Origin: Novispirillum itersonii subsp. itersonii ATCC 12639
GTDB lineage: Bacteria; Pseudomonadota; Alphaproteobacteria; Rhodospirillales; Rhodospirillaceae
Direction: 5' to 3'
Assembly: GCF_000381985.1 (NCBI RefSeq)
Contig: NZ_KB907337.1
Location: forward strand, 571,697 to 635,696
Length of the DNA stretch: 64,000 bases
Part shown: positions 52,408 to 61,795 of the stretch, in pieces
Layout: every line of letters starts with the position of its first letter
Numbering within the stretch: the first letter of the stretch is position 1
The notes under the pieces: generated by a model
Database searches by the model: none
What the model was told of the DNA's origin: nothing
What the model saw: the letters and a program-made list of their open reading frames with translations, nothing else
Made by a program: the position numbers and the translations under genes

Positions 52408-53789
52408 CAGGCAGAACACTGGGATAATGGATAGAGAAACCGCTCAATCCCGTCCGCCGCACGGCGGGCGGTGGCATAGCAGCCGGTCAGCAGATACCCG
52501 CCGGTCGGGGCTTCCCAGTCCAGCATTTCCCCGGCGCAGAACACCCCCGGCAGGGCCTTCAGCTGCAGATCGTCTGTCAGGGCATCCCGGCAGACCCCCC
52601 CGGCGGTGCTGATCGCTTCGTCGATCGGGCGCGGGCCCGACAGATCCACCGCCAGATCTTTCAGCGCTGCGGCGACCCGGCGCGGATCGGCCCACAGATC
52701 CGGCCCGGTACAGTCCCGCAGCAATGCCAGTTTGACGCCATCCAGCCCCAGCTCTTTCTTCAGGTGCGTGGACCATGACCGGCTGCCGCGCGGGCGGCAT
52801 ACCGCAGCGGTCACCGCCCCGGCCGGACGGTCAGGAAGCAGGTCAAGATGCAGGCGGGCGGCCCCCGCCTGTTCCAGCTGCTGGCGCAGTAGGCGGGACA
52901 CCGCATAAATCACGCTGCCTTCAAGGCCGTCAGCGCTGACCACAGCCTCACCCTTCCGCCACGGCGTCAGGGTGCCGTCATCCCCGCAGGTCCGCACCGC
53001 AATGGCTTTCAGGGGGGTCCCGGCAAAGCGGGCCGCAAAATCCGGGGTCCAGACCCGCAGAAAACCGCAGTTGGCGGGCCGGAGCGGACGGACCGCCACC
53101 CCCGCCTGTTCCAGCAGGGGCATCCATGCCCCGTCAGACCCCAGCCGGGCCCAGCTTCCGCCCCCCAGCGCCAGAAGAACCGCATCGGCCTGTACCGTCA
53201 CCGGCCCGTCGGGAGCCTGAAAGGTGACCCCGGTCAGGCCATTCGGGGCCGGGGCCGGGGCCGGGGCCGGGGCAAAGCCGGTCCAGCGGTGGCGGACCAT
53301 CATCTGCACCCCCAGCGCCCGCAGGCGCCGCAGCCAGGCCCGCATCAGCGGGGCCGCCTTAAAATCGGTGGGGAACACCCGCCCGGAGGTGCCGACAAAG
53401 GTCTCAATGCCCAGACCGGCGGCCCAGTCCCGCAGGGCCTGCGGCGGGCAGGCCTGCACCATTGGCGTCAGCCAGTCCTGCTGCGGGGCATACCGGGTGA
53501 CAAACCGCTCCAGCGGCTCTGAATGGGTCAGGTTAAGCCCGCCGCGCCCGGCGAGCAGGAATTTCCGGCCCGGGGACGGCATGGCATCATACAGCGTCAC
53601 CACCGCCCGTCCCGGCAGCGCCGCGGCCAGCAGCTCCGCCGCATACAGCCCGGCAGGGCCGCCGCCGACAATGACAATGCGGGCGGGGACAAGGCGGGCC
53701 GGGACAAGGCGGGCCGGATCACCGGAAACCCCACGACACCGGCCCTGCTGCGGATGCTCTGACACCACCCCTGATCCTTTCCGCCCCAT
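52407..53789 (-). CDS. NAD(P)/FAD-dependent oxidoreductase (BaiN/HI0933-like, TIGR03862 type)
   Basis: Flavoprotein of 460 residues, substrate unknown. It has a Rossmann FAD motif VIVGGGPAGLYAAELLAAA (about 38-56), GRKFLLAGRGGLNLTHSEP, GRVFPTDFKA and a C-terminal GEMLDWEAPTGGYLLTGCYATARRA for FAD. The N-terminal extension repeats ARLVPARLVPARIV. An Ala-Pro repeat (APAPAPAPAP, from a GC-rich hexamer repeat near 53247-53277) interrupts the middle of the domain. The start codon is uncertain within the first 36 codons. Confidence 0.85.
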   Translation of the reverse strand: MGRKGSGVVSEHPQQGRCRGVSGDPARLVPARLVPARIVIVGGGPAGLYAAELLAAALPGRAVVTLYDAMPSPGRKFLLAGRGGLNLTHSEPLERFVTRYAPQQDWLTPMVQACPPQALRDWAAGLGIETFVGTSGRVFPTDFKAAPLMRAWLRRLRALGVQMMVRHRWTGFAPAPAPAPAPNGLTGVTFQAPDGPVTVQADAVLLALGGGSWARLGSDGAWMPLLEQAGVAVRPLRPANCGFLRVWTPDFAARFAGTPLKAIAVRTCGDDGTLTPWRKGEAVVSADGLEGSVIYAVSRLLRQQLEQAGAARLHLDLLPDRPAGAVTAAVCRPRGSRSWSTHLKKELGLDGVKLALLRDCTGPDLWADPRRVAAALKDLAVDLSGPRPIDEAISTAGGVCRDALTDDLQLKALPGVFCAGEMLDWEAPTGGYLLTGCYATARRAADGIERFLYPLSQCSA

Positions 53790-53864
53790 ATCCCGATGCT
53801 GAGAATGGCCCGCACCATAGCGGTTTCGCGGCCGGGCGCAACAGCCGAAGGGGGGCCGTCAGCC

Positions 53865-56519
53865 TCAGGCCCCCGGCTTGCGCAGCGGAATCACCTGCCC
53901 GTTTCTATCCCCGGAAGAAGAAGAGGATGGCGGCAGAACGGTTTCGGCAGAAGCAACGGCATCGTTGATCGCCTTCCACGTCACCGGCAGGGCATTCAGC
54001 ACGGCCTCCAGCAGGTCAAGCAGGCGCTCCACCTCGCTGCCGACATTGGCAATCACCGCATCGCGGATCTGCTCGCACAGCAGCGTCACCCGCTTCATGC
54101 CAATGCCCACCGCAGCCCCGACAATGCTGTGCAGCTCTGCCCGCACATGGTCGCCGCCGCCCTGGGCCCCGCCCTGCGTCCACGACAGGCGCATGGCCCG
54201 CACCCGCATCAGACTGTCTTTGGTGAAGGTCTGAAGCAGCCGGTCAACCGCCGTTTCGCCCAGAGTTTCCACCAGACCGCCCAGCTGCGACAGGTTGATC
54301 AGATCGCCGACCGACCCCGGGGCCGGAAGATCCCCCCGCAGGGGGATATAGGGGCGCAGGGCGGCAGACAGCCGTACCCGGTCAACCGGCTTGGCGACAT
54401 AGCCGTTCATTCCGGCTTCCAGACAGCGGCGCTCGTCCCCCGGCATGGCATTGGCGGTCAGGGCAACAATCGGCACCGTCATCCCATGCCCGCCAAGGGC
54501 ACGGATGCGCCGGGTCGCTTCCAGACCATCCATGCCCGGCATCTGCACATCCATCAGCACCACATCAAACGGGCCGCGCCGCACCGCAGCCACCGCCTCG
54601 GTCCCGTTGCCGACGATTTCGAGATCGCAGCCGACCAGCTCCAGAAATCCGGCGATCACCTGCTGATTGACCGGGTTATCTTCCGCCACCAGCACCCGGG
54701 GGGCGGCAGGCTGTGCCGCCGCCGGGGCTGACAGCGCCGCCGCCGGGGCCCGGACACGCGGCAGCTCATCCAGCTCGATCGGCTCAAGCCCCATCACTTC
54801 AGACAGGGCCCGCAGCACATGGCGGGGGGTCAGCGGGCGGACCAGAACCACCCGCCCCTGCTGCTGGGCCACTCTTTTCAGGGCCTCGGCCTCGGCCCCG
54901 GCTTCCGGCAGGGTCAGCCACGGCAGCGACTGCAGCGCCGGGGGCAGCAGCAGCAGGCCATCGGTGATCAGCAGGTCATGCTGCCCGCCATAGCTGAGCT
55001 GTGCGGCAGCATCGGTATTCATCAGATCAACGCTGAACCCCATCACCCGCAGCTGATGATGCAGGGTCCGGCCCAGAAAATCGCGCGGGCTGACCAGCGC
55101 CACCGAGCGGCCGCGCAGTTGCGGCGGAACCATCTGGTGAATGGCCCCGGTCGGCGGCAGCGGTACCTCGAACCAGAAGACACTTCCGCTGCCCGGGGTG
55201 CTGCTGACGCCGATACGCCCGCCCATGCAGTCAACAATGCGCTTGCTGATCGCCAGCCCGAGACCGGTCCCGCCACGGGTGCGGGTGTCAGAGCCGTCAA
55301 TCTGGGTAAACAGCTGGAACAGGCGGATCTGTTCCTCTTCCGGAATGCCGATCCCGGTGTCGATCACCTCGAAGCGGATGCGGTCGATATCACTCTCGCC
55401 GGGGCGGACCACCACCTCAATCCCGCCGTAATCGGTGAACTTGATGGCATTGCCAACCAGATTGACCAGCACCTGACGCAGGCGGCTGGCATCCCCCCGC
55501 ACATCACGGCAGACCTCGGGGTACAGGGTTACCACCAGCTCCAGATCTTTTTCAGCGGCACGGGCGACCAGCATCTCCGGCACGCTTTCCACCAGATCGG
55601 TCAGGCTGAAATCACTTTCCTGCAGGATGACGCGGTTGGCCTCCAGCTTGGAGAAGTCGAGAATGTCGTTGATCAGGTCCAGCAGATGCTCCGCCGACTT
55701 GCGGATGGTCAGCGCCCGGTGACGCTGGCGGGCATCCAGCTGCCCTTCCAGCAGCAGGTCCGTCATACCGATCACCCCGTTCATCGGAGTGCGGATTTCG
55801 TGGGACATTGTCGCCAGAAACTCGCTCTTCGCCCGTGATCCGGCCTCGGCCCGGGCGGCGGCGTCGCGCAGCTTGTCTGACAGCAGGGTCAGGTTGGTGC
55901 GGGAATTTTCAATTTCCCGGATCTGACGGAACAGCAGCCAGGATACCCCCAGCATCGCCACCATCATCGCCGCGACCAGACCGCCCATGATCAGATAGAT
56001 CCGCACATCCTGCGCGCGGCTGTCGGAAATGTGGTCGGCACGGGCCTGATTGGCCAGCGCGGTGATCTCCGAGGTGTCATTGCGCAGGCGCTTCAGCAGC
56101 CCGGCCAGATAGAGGGTGCGGTCCGCAAGCTTGCCGTCCTGATCAATGCTGTCAAATTCCGCAACGATGCGGTCAGCCCGCGACACCACGTCAATCAGCT
56201 GCGGATACAGCCCGGCTTCGGCCAGCAGCTTCACCATCTGGCCTTCGCGCAGGATCATCAGACGGCTGATCAGGATGTCAACATTCAGGCGCAGGGCTTC
56301 CATATGGGCTTCACTGGGGTCGGCGGCGGCCTCGCGCATCGCCAGTTCAACCTTCATCACCTCACGGTCGAACTGATAGGTGCTCCAGACCATATCCTCG
56401 CTGACCGAGCCCATGGCCTCTGTCTTCCGGTCCAGCAGCAGCACAAAGCAGGCAAGCGCGCTGACAAACAGCAGGCCCATGATGGACATCGCAAGCCCGA
56501 CGCGCAGTCTCCAGTTCAT
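53865..56519 (-). CDS. Hybrid sensor histidine kinase (HisKA-HATPase-REC-HPt)
   Basis: 884 residues, inner membrane. Two helices (about 10-30 and 176-197) enclose a helical periplasmic sensor. HisKA follows with the H-box FLATMSHEIRTPMNGV (His240), then HATPase_c with N-box GNAIKFTDYGG, DTGIGIPEEE and GGTGLGLAISKR. A degenerate receiver-like domain (LLITDG) comes next, then a true receiver (VLVAEDNPVNQQV, Asp near 655 in VLMDVQMPGMDG) and an HPt domain with LHSIVGAAVGIGM (His near 797). I chose the ATG at 56519. It lies 139 bp after a small secreted molybdopterin-oxidoreductase-like gene, with which it is probably co-transcribed. Confidence 0.92.
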   Translation of the reverse strand: MNWRLRVGLAMSIMGLLFVSALACFVLLLDRKTEAMGSVSEDMVWSTYQFDREVMKVELAMREAAADPSEAHMEALRLNVDILISRLMILREGQMVKLLAEAGLYPQLIDVVSRADRIVAEFDSIDQDGKLADRTLYLAGLLKRLRNDTSEITALANQARADHISDSRAQDVRIYLIMGGLVAAMMVAMLGVSWLLFRQIREIENSRTNLTLLSDKLRDAAARAEAGSRAKSEFLATMSHEIRTPMNGVIGMTDLLLEGQLDARQRHRALTIRKSAEHLLDLINDILDFSKLEANRVILQESDFSLTDLVESVPEMLVARAAEKDLELVVTLYPEVCRDVRGDASRLRQVLVNLVGNAIKFTDYGGIEVVVRPGESDIDRIRFEVIDTGIGIPEEEQIRLFQLFTQIDGSDTRTRGGTGLGLAISKRIVDCMGGRIGVSSTPGSGSVFWFEVPLPPTGAIHQMVPPQLRGRSVALVSPRDFLGRTLHHQLRVMGFSVDLMNTDAAAQLSYGGQHDLLITDGLLLLPPALQSLPWLTLPEAGAEAEALKRVAQQQGRVVLVRPLTPRHVLRALSEVMGLEPIELDELPRVRAPAAALSAPAAAQPAAPRVLVAEDNPVNQQVIAGFLELVGCDLEIVGNGTEAVAAVRRGPFDVVLMDVQMPGMDGLEATRRIRALGGHGMTVPIVALTANAMPGDERRCLEAGMNGYVAKPVDRVRLSAALRPYIPLRGDLPAPGSVGDLINLSQLGGLVETLGETAVDRLLQTFTKDSLMRVRAMRLSWTQGGAQGGGDHVRAELHSIVGAAVGIGMKRVTLLCEQIRDAVIANVGSEVERLLDLLEAVLNALPVTWKAINDAVASAETVLPPSSSSSGDRNGQVIPLRKPGA

Positions 56520-56658
56520 ACCATGCACTCCACCCAATGCCGGGCACCGCAGCGCCCGGCCCACCCCGCCCCCGGAACAGGGGCTCATCCCGCAGGAGAA
56601 CCAACGTCATCACCCGGTCAGCAGCCGCGCAACCGCCTGCTGACTGGGACCCCATATA

Positions 56659-57210
56659 TCAGTTTACGGTAATTTCTTTCACCTGCCAGACAGAACGGTT
56701 GTAGATTTTCTCATTCTGCAGGGCGGGGTCGAGATCAAACGGATAAATGATAAACAGCGGCCCCTTATCGCGGACGGTCATCTTTTTCCCGTCGCGCTTG
56801 GTGGCCAGAATGACCGGATAGCGGGTCATGTCTTCCATCGGCACTTCGGCGACGTAATCGTTGATCGCCTTGACCATCAGGGTGGTGCCGGTGGCCCCCA
56901 CCGCATCAAGGATCGCAGACATCAGCGGGCCTTCGTAGGTGGTTTCCTTATCCGCCCACGGGGTTTTAACCGGCGCGACGCGGCCCTTCAGTTTTTCCAG
57001 CATCGCCAGATCGAACTCGGCCTTATCGCCGGTGTTGGTGAACTTGATGTTGCCCTTGAGCGTCAGAATCACCGCACCGGCCGGCTTGGGCAGAATACCG
57101 TCCTGCGCCAGTGCCGCCGTGGCCCCACCCAATGCCAGCCCGCAGATCAGGACAACGGCACCCAGTACTTTCGCCCAAAAGCGGCCCCCATCGGTCAAGC
57201 CACGGTTCAT
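56659..57210 (-). CDS. Secreted molybdopterin-oxidoreductase-like protein (COG3915 type)
   Basis: 183 residues with a signal peptide (about 1-36, ending ALAQ). The mature part is like the small proteins often named molybdopterin-dependent oxidoreductase: AVILTLKGNIKFTNTGDKA, TTYEGPLMSAILDAVGA, VKAINDYVAEVPMEDMTRYPV and RDKGPLFIIYPFD. No Cys that could bind molybdenum is present, so catalysis is doubtful. AAGGA precedes the ATG at 57210. It is upstream of a hybrid kinase gene and may present a signal to its periplasmic domain; that is inference. Confidence 0.8.
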   Translation of the reverse strand: MNRGLTDGGRFWAKVLGAVVLICGLALGGATAALAQDGILPKPAGAVILTLKGNIKFTNTGDKAEFDLAMLEKLKGRVAPVKTPWADKETTYEGPLMSAILDAVGATGTTLMVKAINDYVAEVPMEDMTRYPVILATKRDGKKMTVRDKGPLFIIYPFDLDPALQNEKIYNRSVWQVKEITVN

Positions 57211-57631
57211 TCTGCAATTCCTTCTCACCAAAACGCGGTCGCACGCCCTGCCTGGCTGCAGTTTGCGACGCAATTTGCAAAGCCCGTCCGGGCTGCCGCT
57301 GAGCTGTTCCGCCCCCATCCGCAGCACGACAGGGGAAGAAACCCTTGCTGCGCAGGATCGGAGACATCGCATGGTCGCCATGCCGGGACAGTACCATGCA
57401 GACCACATGCCAGCGGGGCTGCTTCTTTAGCACCATGTCCCGGCCTGCGGACAACCGCAGGGGAGCGGGCCGGATAGAGCAGAGATGAATCCCTAAACCT
57501 TTTATCTGTTTAGGTCCGCGCCGAACTGGGGTAAGACAACATCCAGAAGGCCGCGCGCCGCCTGCCACCGTTCAGGCCACCGCACCGCCGCACCCCATAT
57601 CCCTATTCTGCAGACTGGTCACGACGCCGCC
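57211..57631. other. Intergenic region with an inverted repeat
   Basis: 421 bp between divergent genes without a credible gene. It holds CCTAAAC-N9-GTTTAGG at 57492-57514, with no T tract, which could be an operator. Confidence 0.5.
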
Positions 57632-59815
57632 ATGGACGCCGCCAAGCCGATTTATTCGTATCGCAAACACTGGGCCCACCGCTTCGGCACCGCCCCGTTC
57701 CTGCCCATGTCCCGGGCGGAGATGGATCAGCTCGGCTGGGACAGCTGCGATATCATCATCGTCACCGGGGACGCCTATGTCGATCACCCCAGCTTCGGTA
57801 TGGCGGTGATCGGCCGCACGCTGGAAGCACAGGGCTTCCGTGTCGGCATCATCGCCCAGCCCGACTGGTCGGGGCCGGATCCGTTCAAGGCGCTTGGCAA
57901 GCCCAACCTGTTTTTCGGTGTCACCGGCGGCAACATGGATTCCATGGTCAACCGCTATACCTCTGACCGCCGGATGCGCCATAACGACAGCTATACCCCC
58001 AATGACGAAGGCGGCAAACGCCCCGACCGGGCCGTGATCGTCTATTCCCAGCGCTGCCGCGAAGCCTACCGCGATGTGCCGATTGTGCTGGGCGGCATTG
58101 AAGCGTCGCTGCGCCGTATCGCCCACTTCGATTACTGGTCGGAAAAGGTCCGCCGCTCCATCGTGATGGACAGCAAGGCTGACCTGCTGTGCTACGGCAA
58201 TGCCGAGCGGGCCATCATTGATATCGCCCACCGCCTCGCCAAAGGCGAAAAGGTGCAGGATATCACCGATATCCGTGGCACCGCCTTTGTCCGCGCCAGG
58301 GTGCCGGAAGACTGGGTGGTGCTGGATGCATCGGCCATCGACACCACCACCCCGCCGCAGGAACCCGACGCCGCGCCGGACGACGACCACGACGACACCG
58401 GGCTGGGTGCCTCTGCCATGGCGACACCGTCTGACAGCGGGGAAACCGCCCTGCGCCGGGCCGTGCGCAGCGGGGCCCTGCCGAAAGACCGCACCGTCGT
58501 CCGCCTGCCCGATTACGAGGCGGTGGTCGGCGACGAAATCCTTTACGCCCACGCCTCACGCATCCTGCATCTGGAAAGCAACCCCGGCAACGCCCGCCCG
58601 CTGGTGCAGCGCCACGGGGACCGCGAAGTGTGGCTGACCCCGCCGCCGATCCCGCTGTCGACCCCGGAAATGGACTGTGTGTTCGGCCTGCCCTATGCCC
58701 GCGCCCCGCACCCGGCCTATGGCGATGCCCGCATTCCGGCGTGGGAGATGATCCGGTTTTCGGTCAACATCATGCGCGGCTGCTTCGGCGGCTGTACCTT
58801 CTGCTCGATCACCGAACATGAAGGGCGGATCATTCAGAACCGCTCGGAAGAATCGATCCTGAAAGAGATTGAGGACATCCGCGACAAAACACCCGGCTTC
58901 ACCGGGGTGATTTCCGACCTTGGCGGCCCGACCGCCAACATGTACCGGCTGGCCTGTAAAGACCCGAAAATTCAGGATGTCTGCCGCCGTCCGTCCTGTG
59001 TGTATCCCGACATCTGTAAAAACCTTGATACCAACCACCATTCTCTGGTGCAGCTCTACCGCAAGGCGCGTGACCTGAAGGGTGTGAAGAAGATTCTGAT
59101 CGCGTCCGGCCTGCGGTATGACCTGGCGGTGCGCAGCCCGGAATATGTGAAGGAACTGGTCAGCCACCACGTCGGCGGCTACCTGAAAATCGCCCCGGAA
59201 CATACCGAACAGGGGCCGCTGTCGAAGATGATGAAGCCCGGCATCGGCACCTACGATGCCTTCAAGAAAATGTTCGACAAGTATTCTAAGGAAGCGGGGA
59301 AAGAGCAGTACCTGATCCCCTACTTCATCGCCGCCCACCCCGGCACCACCGATGAAGACATGATGAATCTGGCGATCTGGCTGAAGCGCAACGGCTTCCG
59401 CGCCGATCAGGTGCAGGCGTTCCTGCCGTCGCCGATGTCACTGGCCACCGCCATGTACCGCAGCGGCCGCAATCCGCTGCGCCCGGTCCACCGCGAGGCC
59501 CGTGGCGAGGAGGATACCGTATACGCCGTCAAGGGGCTGAAGCAGCGCCGCCTGCACAAGGCCTTCCTGCGCTATCACGATGCCGAGAACTGGCCGATCC
59601 TGCGGGAAGCCCTGAAACGGATGGGCCGCGCCGACCTGATCGGCAACGGCAAGCACCATCTGGTGCCGACATTCCAGCCCGCCGGAACCGGCCTGAGCGG
59701 CGGCGAAGGGGCACGCACCGGCCGCAAGCATAAAGGGCAGGTGTTCCTGACCCAGCATGCAGGCAAAGGGCGACGTTCCAACCCCCGCCCGCTGCCCAAA
59801 ACACCGCGTGTCTGA
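57632..59815 (+). CDS. YgiQ family radical SAM protein
   Basis: 727-residue radical SAM enzyme of unknown reaction. The N-terminal domain ([57 protein letters not shown]) is that of YgiQ. The iron-sulphur motif [12 protein letters not shown] (Cys near 386, 390 and 393) begins the radical SAM barrel. An acidic insertion (about 245-262, [12 protein letters not shown]) is unlike most relatives. The C-terminus is basic. It stands alone and ends at a strong terminator. Confidence 0.95.
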   Translation: MDAAKPIYSYRKHWAHRFGTAPFLPMSRAEMDQLGWDSCDIIIVTGDAYVDHPSFGMAVIGRTLEAQGFRVGIIAQPDWSGPDPFKALGKPNLFFGVTGGNMDSMVNRYTSDRRMRHNDSYTPNDEGGKRPDRAVIVYSQRCREAYRDVPIVLGGIEASLRRIAHFDYWSEKVRRSIVMDSKADLLCYGNAERAIIDIAHRLAKGEKVQDITDIRGTAFVRARVPEDWVVLDASAIDTTTPPQEPDAAPDDDHDDTGLGASAMATPSDSGETALRRAVRSGALPKDRTVVRLPDYEAVVGDEILYAHASRILHLESNPGNARPLVQRHGDREVWLTPPPIPLSTPEMDCVFGLPYARAPHPAYGDARIPAWEMIRFSVNIMRGCFGGCTFCSITEHEGRIIQNRSEESILKEIEDIRDKTPGFTGVISDLGGPTANMYRLACKDPKIQDVCRRPSCVYPDICKNLDTNHHSLVQLYRKARDLKGVKKILIASGLRYDLAVRSPEYVKELVSHHVGGYLKIAPEHTEQGPLSKMMKPGIGTYDAFKKMFDKYSKEAGKEQYLIPYFIAAHPGTTDEDMMNLAIWLKRNGFRADQVQAFLPSPMSLATAMYRSGRNPLRPVHREARGEEDTVYAVKGLKQRRLHKAFLRYHDAENWPILREALKRMGRADLIGNGKHHLVPTFQPAGTGLSGGEGARTGRKHKGQVFLTQHAGKGRRSNPRPLPKTPRV

Positions 59816-59823
59816 TCGCGGCC

Positions 59824-59858
59824 CGGCCCCGTCCCTTCCAGACGGGGCCGTTTTTTTT
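59824..59858 (+). terminator. Strong intrinsic terminator of the ygiQ-like gene
   Basis: CGGCCCCGTC (59824-59833) pairs with GACGGGGCCG (59841-59850), then eight T. Confidence 0.9.
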
Positions 59859-60057
59859 GGGGCCGGACCCATCGTAAAAACCTTTATGCGTTTTGTTTTT
59901 AGACATTTCCCCCATAGGTGGACCCGGTACACCCGTTCGGGGGAATGGCCGGACAACGGTCATTCGGGCACAGTCAGACCAGCAAAAACAAGCCCCCCGG
60001 CACAGGCTGGGCCTGAGTGGAACAGGGGGCCGACGCACTGACAGGGAGGCCCTGACC

Positions 60058-60288
60058 ATGGCCAATGCTCTTGCCGTAGATCTCCGCACCACCTGTATTG
60101 ATGACATCGAGCCCGATGTCCGCAGCAATGCCGGTATTGCGAAACTGGCCCGCAGCATCCATCAGTGCCTCAGCTATCTGTCTCACGAAGTGGAACAGAT
60201 GGGCGACACCCAGCTGTCAGACGCCGTCGAACACGCTATTCTGATGGCCGAAGACGTCATCCGGCGCTATCCCGATTACCGCAACTGA
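60058..60288 (+). CDS. Small protein of unknown function
   Basis: 76 residues, acidic, helical, without signal peptide: VRSNAGIAKLARSIHQCLSY, HEVEQMGDTQLSDAVEHAIL and AEDVIRRYPDYRN. AGGGAGG lies a suitable distance before the ATG and a terminator follows 20 bp after the stop. I do not recognise the family, but the gene signals are complete. Confidence 0.68.
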   Translation: MANALAVDLRTTCIDDIEPDVRSNAGIAKLARSIHQCLSYLSHEVEQMGDTQLSDAVEHAILMAEDVIRRYPDYRN

Positions 60289-60307
60289 CACCGGGATCGG
60301 CCAAGGC

Positions 60308-60336
60308 GCTCCCGGCTACGGGAGCTGTCTGTTTTG
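60308..60336 (+). terminator. Intrinsic terminator of the 76-residue protein gene
   Basis: GCTCCCG-GCTA-CGGGAGC, then TGTCTGTTTT. Confidence 0.7.
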
Positions 60337-60346
60337 CCCGGCTCAA

Positions 60347-60382
60347 TCCTGTAAAGTTCGGTCCTGTACAATTTCGTCCTGT
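60347..60382. repeat. 15-bp imperfect tandem repeat
   Basis: TCCTGTAAAGTTCGG, TCCTGTACAATTTCG and the start of a third copy TCCTGTTG, contiguous. The second copy contains a TACAAT -10-like box. Confidence 0.7.
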
Positions 60383-60479
60383 TGGGGGGGGGAAGCAGCT
60401 TGATACCCCGGGGGAGACCCCGGTTTCTCCGACAGATGACGGCAAAGGGCGCGGATCTCTCGTTCCGCGCCCTTTTTTT
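60380..60479 (+). ncRNA. Candidate small RNA between two terminators
   Basis: A strong terminator at 60447-60479 lies downstream of another terminator with no plus-strand gene between, so a separate transcript is implied. TACAAT at 60367-60372 could be its -10; no good -35 is seen. The interval has CCGGGG-GAGA-CCCCGG at 60408-60423. An alternative is a second terminator for read-through from the 76-residue gene. Confidence 0.35.
60447..60479 (+). terminator. Strong intrinsic terminator
   Basis: GGGCGCGGA (60447-60455) pairs with TCCGCGCCC (60464-60472), then seven T. Confidence 0.85.
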
Positions 60480-60532
60480 ATTCACACACCGCCCTGCACC
60501 GCAGGTTTCTGCGCGCGTCTGCCTGCCGGGGA

Positions 60533-61522
60533 TTAGTTTTTCTGAATCTTCCGCCAGCGCGCCACATTGCGGTTATGCTCATCCAGCGTCTCGGCGAAGG
60601 CATGGCCGCCGCTGCCGTCAGCGACAAAATACAGATCCTTGCTGATTTCAGGGTTCAGCACCGCTTCCAGCGCCAGCCGCCCCGGCAGGGCAATCGGCCC
60701 GGCAGGCAGGCCCGGACGCGTATAGGTGTTCCACGCGTGATCGGTTTCCAGATCCTTCCGGGTCAGCAGACGGCCAAGCGAGCCGGTATCCCGGGCCAGA
60801 CCGTAAATCACCGTCGGGTCAGACTGCAACGGCATGCCCAGCCGCAGCCGGTTGATGAACACCCCGGCCACCCGCCGCCGTTCCGCCGCCACCCCGGTCT
60901 CTTTCTCCACCACCGACGCCAGCGTCAGGGCTTCGCGCGGGCTTTTCAGCGGCAGGCCCGGCACCCGCTTTCCCCATAAATCGGTCAGCAGAGAGGCCTG
61001 CGCGGTCATCATCCGCCGGACCACCGTCGTGCGGTTATCCCCCCGCAGCACCTGATAGGTTTCCGGCATCAGGTCGCCTTCGTTGGGGGTGACGGTAATC
61101 TCGCCTTCCAGCACATCCAGCCCGCGCACCCGCTCCAGCGCCTCATGCACCGTCAGGCCTTCCGGGATGGTCAGGGAATACAGCACCTGATTGCGGCCAC
61201 TGGCCAGCATCGCAACAATATCGGCCAGCGAGTAATCAGGCGGGACCGAATACTCCCCCGCCCGCAGCGAAGACGCCTGCCCGTCAAGACGGGCAAACAG
61301 GGGCACCAGCGTCTGTTCCGCCTTATCCCGCAGCACCCCTGACCGGGCCAGCACATCAACAATCGCCGAAATCCCCGCCCCTTTGGGGATCTGCACCACA
61401 ATCGCTTCCAGCCGCTGACCGGGGGAGGTGTAGCGTGACTGCGCCCACTGCCACAGGCCTGCCGCCGACCCGGCACAGACCAGCAGAAACACAAGAAACA
61501 CCGCCAACAAACGCCTGAGCAT
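60533..61522 (-). CDS. mltG: Endolytic murein transglycosylase MltG
   Basis: Inner-membrane enzyme that cuts nascent glycan strands and so limits their length. The 329-residue protein has an N-terminal membrane helix (about 3-22), a LysM-like subdomain (VVQIPKGAGISAIVDVL) and the YceG catalytic domain with LASVVEKETGVAAERRRVAG (catalytic Glu in VEKET), FINRLRLGMPLQSDPTVIYG and NTYTRPGLPAGPI. The ATG at 61522 has AAGGAG 6 bp upstream; a GTG 15 bp earlier is less likely. fabF lies 273 bp upstream on the same strand, with a terminator between. Confidence 0.95.
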   Translation of the reverse strand: MLRRLLAVFLVFLLVCAGSAAGLWQWAQSRYTSPGQRLEAIVVQIPKGAGISAIVDVLARSGVLRDKAEQTLVPLFARLDGQASSLRAGEYSVPPDYSLADIVAMLASGRNQVLYSLTIPEGLTVHEALERVRGLDVLEGEITVTPNEGDLMPETYQVLRGDNRTTVVRRMMTAQASLLTDLWGKRVPGLPLKSPREALTLASVVEKETGVAAERRRVAGVFINRLRLGMPLQSDPTVIYGLARDTGSLGRLLTRKDLETDHAWNTYTRPGLPAGPIALPGRLALEAVLNPEISKDLYFVADGSGGHAFAETLDEHNRNVARWRKIQKN

Positions 61523-61715
61523 TCCGCGCTCCTTCACGCATCCCGTCAGCCCGCAACCCCGCAGGCCACGCGATGCACCAGAACAAAGCCAGACAGAGCA
61601 GGCGAAAGCACCTGTCTGCCGCTCTTTAAAACAGCCTGAAAATATGGCGGTTCAACGGCATCCGCAACGGCGATCCCGGCCCCGTTACAAAAAGGACACA
61701 GACCCCGGAGCCCTG

Positions 61716-61756
61716 AAAAGATCAGGCCCGCCGAAGACACTCCGGCGGGCCTGATC
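61716..61756 (-). terminator. Strong intrinsic terminator of fabF
   Basis: GATCAGGCCCGCCG pairs over 14 bp with CGGCGGGCCTGATC; TTTT follows on the minus strand, 40 bp after the fabF stop. Confidence 0.85.
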
Positions 61757-61795
61757 GGGTCACATGCCCGGAAAACCGGGGACCGGGAACGCGGA

